Source: Costus lasius (Eukaryota; Streptophyta; Magnoliopsida; Zingiberales; Costaceae). From it: a stretch of DNA of 64,000 nt. The position numbers were made by a program, and so were the translations under genes. Where the stretch lies: NCBI GenBank assembly GCA_027563935.2, contig CM050453.2, forward strand, positions 88,634,665 through 88,698,664, read 5' to 3'. Shown one piece after another: positions 36,801-48,800 of this stretch (its first letter is position 1; each line of letters starts with the position of its first letter). Below the pieces are notes generated by a model. That model was not told where the DNA came from, searched no databases, and saw only the letters and a program-made list of their open reading frames with translations.

Positions 36801-39800
36801 TAAGCTAGAGAGCAGGCGAGCAGGCGGCGACATCGGTGAGAGGCGAGCATAGAGCTGAAGAGTGGGCGAGCAGGTGACAGTAGCAGCGAGAGGAGAGAGC
36901 CGAGCAGGAGAGCGGGCGAGCATGCGACAACAACAATAAGAGGTGAGTGGAGAACAGTTGAGCGAGCAAGCAGGTGGTGGCATCGGCGAGAGCATAGCGG
37001 CAAACCGGTGAGCGGGCGAGCAGGCGGTGGCATTGGTGAGAGGCGACCGCCGAGCGGGAGAGCGGGAAAGGAAGGGATGTACTGTAGCAATCTGCCTGAT
37101 TTAGGTAGATTGCAAAACGAAGGAAAATGGCAGTGTTTTCCTTCTTCCTTTACCTCTTCACGTTTTGCATCCACCATAGTAAAACGAGGGAAAGGACACA
37201 TTTCCATCCTTTCCCTCCTCTCTTCCCTCCAAGTAAACAAGGCATAAGAGTTAGTGATAGCGATCCGCAAGTGCACGGATTTATCGAAGTAATAAAAAGA
37301 TTATCGTTTCCAACGAGGACTACGTAGTTAAGTACTAATTTCTTGACTTTTTTGAATGTAGGCAAACTAAACCAGTGGTTGTTTTAAACTTCTAAGCACG
37401 AACAAGCTCGAAAACAGCGTTAAGAGGTTGAAATTCTAAAAGATCGGGATTTCGTGAGTTCACCACACTAACAATCATGAATCATTTAAAAGTAGTTAAT
37501 TCTATAGAAATTATCAATCATGAAAGGAACTTTTCCTAGGGTACATATCACTTCCTCTTGGAGCGTAATACTGTATTTAGTTAAATTAACTCCCTACTCT
37601 CGTGACAGTTAACTTAGCTAAACCCATTAAGTTCTATAAAAAGCTGGTAAATCCTTCAGACGAGTCCAACCTACTCTCGTGATGGGATTCGAAGGCTCAG
37701 TTGAAATAGGTCGGACGTTGCGATTCACCTCTCGGTCCTTCTTGCAACGTCTAAGACGCAAAATTACTTGGCCAAGGTAAATTACGAGATACATGCAATT
37801 TCAATAGAATCATGATGATAAATTCATAGAAAAGAGTGTAAACATAGATTAATTCATGAAAGTCAGAGGGTTATGCCCACTAATCCCGAATAAGTATCTA
37901 CTTGTTCATATTGCTAAGAAAATACATGATGTTTATGATGAACAAGTGAAAACTCATGAAAATCGTCAAGAAACATCGAAAGAACAGTAGAACCACCTTC
38001 TCCTCGATCTGGAGATGAGGAAGAGTCGATTGATCGTCGCCTTCGTGAGGAATCTCGCAGGAATATGCCCTTGGAATCTTGTTTCGCCCTTATCACCGCC
38101 GCCGTTCGTATTCGTCCGAAAAAGCTCTCTTTGCCCTTGAAAATTTCTTCCTTTTATAGTTGGACCGGTTTAGAACCCATCAAGGAACGGTTCTGTGAAG
38201 TTTGGCTCAAATCCGATTCGAATCGGTGGAGAAACAAGTGAAAAACTCGTCGGGCGGAAGTTTTTACGGCCCGTGATGCATTTACGGCTGAGGCTGTAAA
38301 TGTTTCTGTGTGTACATGCTTTCGGTCACAGAAAGTTTCATGGACCATGATGGATTCACGGCCTGATGACACCAAAATATATAGTATATTTTGTATCATT
38401 TTATATATCTTTTCATGCTAAATTGAAGATCTTTTGCATGTTTTTATGGCGAATTTATCAAATATTACAAAATCTACTTCTATTTTAGTTTTTGATGATT
38501 TTCAGGTAAAAAGGCACTATTTTAAGACGTTTTCAAGCAAAATCAAATACATGGAAGAGCTACCATCATCAAGAGGAGTTCACATGACAAATTTCACTGA
38601 AAACGGAGCAATAAACCAAAATACGGCAGGGTCGTAATCTATATTACGGTACCGTATTTCCATATGATACCATAATATCGGAGCACCTGCCGTAATTTGG
38701 GAAAACTTTAGATCAGAAGATTGTGCGAAAAATACGGCACTGCCGTAAGATTTTACACGGCCGTATTTTGGAGCACTTTCGGAACAGAGACCATTGCTGA
38801 AATTATGGCACTGCCGTAAACTATTTCGCAGGCCGTATTTTCCAGATGTTTTCGACCAGAGAGTTCAGCCGATTTTAAGGCAGTGCCGTGAACCATATTA
38901 CGGTGCCGTATTTCCCAACACTTTCAGAACAAAACACTCGAGCGATTTTATGGCAGTGCCGTGAACTATTACACTGTCGTATTTCTGTTTTCGAACGCGA
39001 CTCCCAGGTCGATTTCAATGCCCGATTTTTGCAGAGATTATTGCGGGCGATCCAAAACTCTAAATTGGATGTCGTAAGAAGAAAAAAGAGAGCTGACGAT
39101 GAGAGGATCACGTAGACACCAAAAGCCCCAAATTGCATCCACTATCGAGGGAGAAATCACGATACACGTTGCCGCTTAGGGTTCCGCCGCCGCAACCAAT
39201 CCAGAGCACCTCCGGCCATGATTTTCATACAGAAGCTTCGCCTACAGAAGGAGACAATGTATCAGAAGTTTCAGAACGAAAGGAGATCAATTTGAGGAGA
39301 AATCAAAGGAAGAAGAAGCGCCGCCACTGTTCACCACTTTTATTGCAAATTACGGCTGTGAAATATTTCATAGTCGTGCTGTATTTTCCTAAAACTCCTT
39401 TCTTGTTGATTTTTGATCTTCTGAAATTATGGTATTTTGTAATTCCTTCACCATGCTAGCTTAAACTTATTTTGAGACAGGGGGAGTAATTCCCTTTGAT
39501 TTTCTTAATGACTAGATAATCTTTTACTTTCATCATGATTATTCTACTTTGATAATTTTACCTATGCGATTATTGCTCTAAGATTTTTCTTAGTTTTTTT
39601 TTTGTCATCATGATTTAGAGTTTTCACAATATGGACCGAAAGGTGATTTGCTTGAGAACTTGGAACCCTAAAATTGATTAATAGGAACTCACGGTAGGAA
39701 ACTAGGTTAAGTTCTTATTTCTTTATTTTAGTAAGTTAAATTGTCATGATGATATTAATGAACTTAGGATTGAGTTATTGTGTCAAACATGGAGATCTTG

Positions 39801-42800
39801 CTCGAAAGTGAGGATCGGAACGTTGGAGAACCATAGGTAAAACGTGTGTTGAGTCTCGGATGCACGAAAGTGATCCTCGAGATTCCACTCGAGGCAATCA
39901 ACTTAGAACTCGGATGCACGAAAGTGATCTTTGAGTTCTTTGATTGATGATTTACATATCTTCAGCTTGGGATGAATCTTGCGCGAAAGTGAATATTTAT
40001 CTCTGCATGGTTATCTGCACGAAAGTGAGATAATCCCTTTTTGAAGTAAATTGAGTCTTTATCATGTTAGAATTCGATTGATGAACATCTTTATATATCT
40101 AGTCCTGGAAATGCAAGAGAATGAAACCCTAGTCCCAATTTCTCTCTGACATTATTCTCCCGCGTGTTTTCGCTCTCTGCTTGCCTTTCTCTTTTTCAAT
40201 TGCCTAGATAGGAAGAAATCAATTATTTGATACTTGACAGCATAGGTCTCTCTAGGGATCGATATTTACTTTATTACTTCGAGTATCCGTGCACTTGTGG
40301 ACACTACAAGTTAGGGACAACAACTTTTTGGAGCCGTGCCAGGGAGTGACAATAGCGCTGTATGCCAATATCTTTGGCCGCGACACCTGAAACGAGTCTA
40401 CCTACTTGTATTTAAAAGTGTGTCCTTTCGGATCACATCACAGCCTCACCCGTGAAAGTTTCTGTTCATTTCCGACATTTAGCCGATTTTTAACTTCCGT
40501 TCGTCGTCACTTTTACGATTGACTCTATAATTACGGCCAAGGCCGTAATTGTCTCGTTCTTCACCGTTTTCTCCCCAAATTTGACATGTAGGCTAGTGAT
40601 CTCCTCGGGAATCATGCTTTGGCTTCAAAACTCTCGAAATTCATCATTTTTACGTCATTTTACCTATATTTTCATAAAAACGAAGAGAAGTAAAGATTCC
40701 GTACAAAGTAGATTAAAAGCACTAAAAATAGCACAAAATCATGCAAATAAGCTCAGAATATGATCTAAAATATAGTTAAAAACATGGTGTAAATGCAACG
40801 CATCAAAATACCCTAGACTTAGAATTTTGCTTGTCCTCAAGCGATACCTTGATATGTATAAAGAATGTAAAAATAAGGAACACTCATATGTTCTATCATC
40901 AATAAATTCCTTAGTCTACATTTCAAGGAAACAATTCTTTAGAACTTAAATCATTTAAGAGATATCACAGTAAAAATAAATCATCAAGAGTTTACAATCC
41001 AAGAAGGATAAAATTCACAAATCATGTCATAATGTTTATTCGACACATAATAAGCAATCAGATACTTTTTGGTTTAATAAATTTGTCCTAATCAACATAT
41101 AAAGATTTATTTCAAGTCACTTGGTGAAACTATGAAATAGAGATTTTTAATGCATTTTAGTCTTTAAACTGTTATTTATCATAACATTGTTCAAAGTATA
41201 CTGCAAAGCAGTATAATATAACTCATGGTATCAATCTCAAATCAGAGGAATTTTTCACTAAGCCTACAGCTTTCTTTCTTTTTCTCTTTTTATTTTTATA
41301 GACTTCAACTCATATCTTCGGTACCACTGCTATTTTTTTTACAGTGCCAAGTAGAGGAGTCAGTTTTTTTTTTCATTAGAAAAGAGTGTAAGCTGGCCAG
41401 TGTCAAATCATAATCTCAGATTATATAACCATAGGAGTTGGAGCAAATCTCAAGTTAAATAGATGAATCACCAAATTTCTATCCATAAAAGCAAAATCTA
41501 TTTAATCAAAGGAAGATAAACTAAACTTAAAGTATACATTAACTATGCACATGTCTTTTAAACACATAACAATTCATATATAAACTTTATCAATGCCAGG
41601 ATTGATTTTACTCAACAATTTAAGTCCACATGAGTTCTCAAAAGTTTTCTAAGTTATCAAAATTGAAATACCCAAAAAGCTTTCTAAGTTCAAAACTGAG
41701 GATAAATCAAACCAGTGTATCTCTTAGACATTCAAGATCTATATCTGTAAAGCTGTAAAGGTCTAGCAAAATATGAAAATGAGTACCCTAGACTTAAATT
41801 GTTGCATATGTGGAAATATTCAATCAATGAAGAATTTCAGAAAAATTTTTGTAAGAGTTCCCTTTATATTTGTTGGCGAAACCCTGTACAGTTTATATCA
41901 AAAATATGAAATACAATTCAGAAAAATCTGAAAAATATACCATATCGAAGATATTCAAGTTTTACATGGTAATCAACTCTCAGACATCAAATACCATCAG
42001 GTTTCATCATTCAAATTACAGTTTACCATTTCTAATTACTATTCACTCTAAATATCAAAGAATATGTATCAAAATCACTCTAAAATGCACAAACTCATCA
42101 ACCAAACATCGAAAAATCATCACACAACACACCAGACACTCAATGAATACCAAATATACCAAACCACCATATCTAGATCATGTTCAGCATCCTAGAGTCA
42201 AATATCATCATGAACGTACAATATCTGCTCTAATGTCAAAGTATCAAAATGAACCAACTAATATCCTGATACAACGCACACACACAAGGAAAACATAAAA
42301 GTGTTATGTGTGGTCGTATCGGAATCCAATCTACTTAATCTTGTGCACAGATAAGATAAATGTGAGATCTCATTCATAATATCAAAGAATAAATGTAAAT
42401 ACATCAAAACGAAGTAAAGATACTCACAAGATCTATCAATCTGTCTCGGTATGCTCGGAGTCCTCCTCCTCGTCTCTAGCATGTCTAGTCAATGATGATG
42501 GGAGACGACGCCGTAGTAGCTCCTCTATCGCGCGTAAAGACTCGAGTGCCCTCGACTGTCCCTACTCAAGGTGTGATATGTCATCACGCATTCGCCTCTA
42601 CTCAACACGCATCTGCTCTAGAGAAGGATCTGGTCGTGCTGAAGTAGATGGACCGGCAGATGTGGATGGTCTATCAGCGGTGGATGGCTCAATTGGAGGG
42701 ATATGCTCTGTACATCTCTAGGACCTCCCCCACGTGTGGGATCCACGATCCAGTTCTGCTGAACACGAACAGTAGTGCGGTCCATGTTTGGCAGCCTCAT

Positions 42801-45800
42801 CGTCATATCAATGTGCCTGAACATAAGATGGTACGAGCTACCAAGCCTCGTAATCATCTTAATGGCAACACATGCGTCCATATCAAGTCTAGGATTGCCC
42901 TTTGCCTTGTTCAACCCCAAAGGGTCGATACCGAGGGCAAGGGCAATGGTGGTAATCATGCCTCCCATCACGAGGACTCCTCTCCAAGCTCTGGCAGCTT
43001 TCTGAATCTGCTTCATCAGGTGGAATGAGGTGCTAACTCTGAATCCTCTCAGCATGGCCCATAAATAGAACAACTCTGAAGATCTGACCATGTCATCACT
43101 CTCTACCCGCCCAATGATGGTGTGTGCCAATACTCTATGCATGTATCTGAAAATGGGGCTGGAAAGATGCATAGCCATGGCAGTCCTGGGGTCAAATCTC
43201 CCCTCACTGGATATATCCCGCTAAAATGTCCCCTCAGAAAACTCACGAGGACGGTGTCTAGTCACGTCCATGGGGAAACCAAAAATATGACCAAACTAGT
43301 CCAGAGTGAGTACATACTCCTGGTTCCCCAACCGGAACGACATCCTCCCTGGGTCTCCGTCATCATGGTTCCTCAGTGAAGTCTGGACGGAACTGAAGAA
43401 CTCCAGGGTCAATTGTACATAAGTAGGATGTCTCTGCTGGTAAAAATCCTGCCACCCTATGTTCGTGAACATCCACTGGACGTCTCGAACAATCCCAGGG
43501 ACTGCAGCGTCTGGTCGTCCCAATACCTCGTGCTAAGCACTCCTCGAGTGGACATAGCATGGTATCTCCGCTCCTGCTCTCTACTCCTATGGCGGATTTG
43601 TCGTGGATAGGGAGTAAGAACATGAGGTGGTGAACATGCACGTCTCCTCTCTGGTATCGCTGGTATAGCTAGAGATGGCTCAGATGACGAAGGCTCGGGG
43701 GACGCGGTTGGTGAATGTCCTGATGATAGCTCGGGTGAAGGTAAATGAATCTCTGGTGATGGCACTAGTGCTGCTGGTGTAGGTGCTGGCTCAGTAATGT
43801 GTGGCGTCTCTGAAACTGGGGTGTAACTGTCTCATGAGTCGCAGAGGACTCAAGTGCAATTGACAGAGAAGAGCGAAGCTCAGGTATGTCTACTGATATC
43901 TCCGGTAGATCCGCAAATATCTCAGGCGATCCCTCCTCCTGATCTAGCAATTTGGGTGTACTAGCCTCAGGGACAGGCAGGTCTCCATGGGCTGAGGAGT
44001 GTGATGCAATTCTGGAGTCTGGACTGTGTCATGTGGAGTATCCACCTCCATAGCCTGAGTATCGGCAGGAATAGTAGACTCTGGTATATCTGTGGAAGGC
44101 ATCGATGTGGCAGACTCCTCAACATCCATCAGAGTGGTATCGGTCTGCGTCTCCACCAATCGCTCCACCTCTGCTACTAAAGATGCTGACACTAGGGATG
44201 CCACTAGAGTCTCTACAGTCTCCACAACTGGTGATAACGGACGAGTGGCTCTCCTCCCTCGCGTAGTCATCCCTTGCGTGGTATGCTTCCTAGCGTACCA
44301 TCTCACGATCCTCTGATCACAGCTCTTCGGCCTATCAGCAGGCCTCTCTGAAATAATCTCCAACTCTGCAGAACTAACAGGCTCTAGCACTGCCGTCTGT
44401 GATGTACTGGGTACAGAAGATGTGCTAGGAGTTGGCGATGTCCTCTTAGTACCAAGCTCATCAGAAACACTGAGGTACTCCCATGGTGTGTCGGAGGGAG
44501 GATAAAGGTCAAAAGGAATTGGAGACTCCACTACCGACATCTGATGCAGCTCAAATCTCTCCAAGAGTACTCCATGGACCATCCTATACCTAGGATAAAT
44601 AGGAGGGTACGGTCCTCGTACACTCTCCTTCCTCACTGCCCCATAGGGTCTAGTCCTCACCGATCTCCTCGGTGCCATAATATCAATCAAAACAACCCAA
44701 ATAAGCAACTATCAACTCAAATTCACGAAGCTATAGTAACCCCAAGAGTCGACCGTGAAAAGTCGAAGTAAAAATCAATCCAAAAATCCGATTCCAAGGT
44801 CTCAAATTGATGCTAGATGTACGCAAATCTAGTACTGATCATGAATCACTAGTCAGATCAAGGAAAACTCACAAGTCTGTGCGAAAATCGGGCTCGAATC
44901 GATGAAAAACGTGTTCTGGCGGCTCTGCAGACAGACGGCTATTCCTCGCTAAATCCGATGGAAATCTGGTCGAAGATGGCTGGAAATTACTCGTTGGAAG
45001 TAGAGGTAGGTGGGTGGAGGGGTTTTGTCGCTGCTCGTGAGAGGAATCGTCGAAAATCGGCGAATTACGAGTGTCGGCATAAACCCTAAGTCGCCTGTTA
45101 AGTTTAAACCGTAAGAACTTACGATCGTAATGTCGTCACGGCTTCGGCCGTAAACTCGCTTTAGCGTACAGTGTCCCGTAAAACTCGGTCATGTTCACAA
45201 TCACGGCAGCGCGATAATTACGGCTTCACCCGTAAAGTTAGCGTTTTGACTTGACTTTTCGTTAGAAAAATCCCCAAAAATTTCTGAAAAATTCATGCAC
45301 ATAAAATATCGATTTTATAAGAATTTTCAAATATAAAAGTTCATCAGATACCACGAACAAAGTATGAGATAAAAATTAAGAGATTAACCCTATGAACTGT
45401 AATGAAAAGAAATCCATACTTAGAAGAAAAACAAATTAAAGTTAATGAAAATTCAAAGCCTCTGGGTTGCCTCCCAGGTAGCGCTAGTTTATGGTCTTTA
45501 GCTCGACCAAGGCCATGCTCATGACTCTTCTGGTGGATATGAGGTGCAGTGAATAATAGGCAATTGTTGTTCCTCACGCCTTTCTAGATCATTATACAGA
45601 TTTAACTTTAAAGCTCGAGGTAATGTCCATGTTTTGGCTTCTTTCAACTCGTCACTTTTATGCTTTTCCCAATTGTCCGAGAGACGTCTATCCACTTCAA
45701 AAATATTTTCTTCATCAAATTTGTTCTCCTTCGCTCCGAGCAACTGATCGGAACCTACAAAATTAATCCCTCTAGCTTCTGATGAAAAATCAAAGATCAA

Positions 45801-48800
45801 CTTACTATCATTCAAATTCAATGTAAGCTTCTCATGCAACATATCGATTATAGCTCCCGTGCTTGCTAAGAATGGTCTTCCTAGAATGAAAGGGAACCTA
45901 GCATTTTCCTTCATGTTAACAACCATAAAATCAGTAATGATAGAAAATTTATCAATTTTAACTGTTACATTTTCTAATATACCAATTGGTTGCTGATCAA
46001 AACCATTAGCAAATTGAATATAAGTCTCAGTAGGTTTAAGTTCTCCACTACCTACCTCCTCAATCAAGTATGCAGGTATCAAGCTAATACTAACTCCTAT
46101 GTCGCACAGAGCATGTTCAACAGTGAACTTACCCACTTGGCATGAAATTGAGATATCTCCGGGGTCCCTTACCTTTGTTATTTCAGTATTCTTGCTTACC
46201 TGGTCTTTCTTTGCCTCAGACTTACCACTATCAGGTTTTCTCCGATCTGTTTTACGTAACCTCTGGGGAAAAGGAATCGGAGGGACATATGCAGGCGGAC
46301 CTGCATATTTCTCTTTCTCCCCTTTCTCCTCACAGTCTTCAAGGACAAGAACAATACTTGCATATTTATCAATAAATTCCTTGATAGGCTCTCCAGGTGT
46401 CTCATTATATTCGGCCCTCATTACAGTAACCGCATTGATGTGCTCCCTGGGATTTATCTCAGGCTATCCCGGTAATCTCCCTATAGGTCTGCTAGTTGTA
46501 CTAGCTTTCTGCGCAATCTGATTTTCCAACATCTTGTTGTGGGTAGCCAGAGCTTCCACTCAAGATATCAGCTGCTTGATCTGGTCAGCAAGGTCTTCGG
46601 TACTCTTTTGCTGTTTCATAACAACTTCCAGCATGGACTCAAAGTTCGACCTCTAAGGCTACCCATATTGTCTTGGTTGGAAGCCCGGTGGTGGTCTGTT
46701 ATTCTGCTGAGGATATTGAGGAGGAGCTTGCCCTTGATTATTCTTATAGGACAGGTTGGGGTGGTTCCTTCATCCTGGATTGTAAGTTGCAGAATACGGG
46801 TCATTCACAGGTCTCTGATTGAAATTCCCCACAGCATTGGCTTGCTCCTGATTTGATTCTTCCTGTGACAAAGCTATGATTTGACATTCAGATGAATTGT
46901 GTCCTGTTACACCACACACCTCACAAAAAACTGCATTAACGGCAACTGATGGAAAAGAAAAAGAATCCAGCTTCTGAGCCAAAGAGTCTACCTTAGCCGC
47001 CAGTGAGGTCAAGAGATCATTATGGTACTTACCAAACCCTGTGGGAGTAATGTTCTGCTCACTTGACCAGTGGTTATGGTTCATGGCCATATCCTCAAGT
47101 AGAGCAGTTGCATCTTCCACACTTTTGCTCATGATCGTTCCTCCAGCCGCAGCATCCACCATCAATCTAGTGTTGTAATCCAATCCATTATAAAAGATAT
47201 GGATTAAAACCCATTCCTGAAGTCCATGGTGTGGGCACATGCGTTGGAGCTCCTTGAAGCGTTCCCAGGCGTCATAGAGCGACTCTCCCTCTTGCTGTGC
47301 AAAACTCGTAATCCTGTTGCGCAATTGAACAGTCTTGCTTGGTGGGAAATATTTGTTCAGAAATGCTTTTGATAGCTCTTCCCAAGTGGTGATAGATCCT
47401 ACCGGCATCGAATATAAGCAAGCTCTGGCGCGGTCCCTGAGAGAAAATGGAAATAGTCTTAATCTTATTGCATCGGATGAAACTCCATTAACTTTGACAG
47501 TGTCGCAGTATTAAAGAAAGACAGCTAAATGAAGATTAGGGTCCTGATTTGGGGATCCCCCAAATTGATTTTGATGGACCATCGACATCAGCGCTGGTTT
47601 GAGTTCGAAATTGTTCGCCTCTACGTTAGGTCGAACAATGCTTGAATTAAACCCTTGTATGTTTGGTGCTGCGAAGTCCCTCAAAGATTGGTTGTTCGCC
47701 GCCATCACTCATTCTTCAGAGGTTTTCTTGTTCTCAAATTGCAATTTCCTTCGAAGGCGAAAGGTACGCTCAATTTCTGGGTCTTCTGGGAACAAAGCAC
47801 TTGCACGAGAACTTCTGGGCATGCAACGTGTAGGTTAAAAATAAAAGAAAAGAATAGTAAAACTAATAACAAAAGAAAAGAAAAATGCCTAATCTCCTAA
47901 CTTATCAATTAGTCAATATTAACTATCTGTAATCCCCGGCAACGGTGCCAAAAACTTGATAGCGATCCGCAAGTGCACGGATTTATCGAAGTAATAAAAA
48001 GATGATCATTCCCAACGAGGACTACGTAGTTAAGTACTGACTTCTTGACTTGTTTGAATCTAGGCAAACTAAACTAGTGGTTGTTCTAAACTTCTAAGCA
48101 CGAATAAGCTCGAAAACAGCGTTAAGAGGTTCAAATTCTAAAAGATCGGGATTTCGTGGGTTCACCACACTAATAATCATGAATCATTTAAAAGTAGCTA
48201 ATTCAATAGAAATTATCAATCATGAAAGGAACTTTTCCTAGGGTACATATCACCTCCTCTCGGAGCGTAATACGGTATTTAATTAGATTAACTCCCTACT
48301 CTCGTGTCAGTTAACCTAGTTAAACCCATTAAGTTCTATGAAAAGCTGGTAAATCCTTCAGACGAGTCCAACCTACTCTCGTGATTGGATTCCAAGTTTC
48401 AGTTAAAATAGGTCGGACATTGCGATTCACCTCTCGGTCCTTCTCGCAACGTCTAAGATGCAAAATTACTTGGCCAAGGTAAATTACGGGATACATGCAA
48501 TTTGAATAGAATCATGATGATAAATTCATAGAAAAGAGTGTAAACATAGATTAATTCATGAAAGTCAGAGGGTTATGCCCACTAATCCCGAATAAGTATC
48601 TACTCGCTCATATTGTTAAGAAAATACATGATGTTTATGATGAACAAGTGAAAACTCATGAAAATATTCTAGAAACACCGAAAGAACAGTAGAACCGCGT
48701 TCTCCTCGATCTGGAGATGAGGAAGAGTCGATTGATCGTCGCCTTCGTGAGGAATCTCGCCGGAATATGCCCTTGGAATCTTGTTTTGCCCTTGTCACCG

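Noticed and set aside
42648..43028. Plus-strand frames over the accessory ORF
   Set aside because: They are shadows of the minus-strand protein, whose wording matches known plant transposon proteins.
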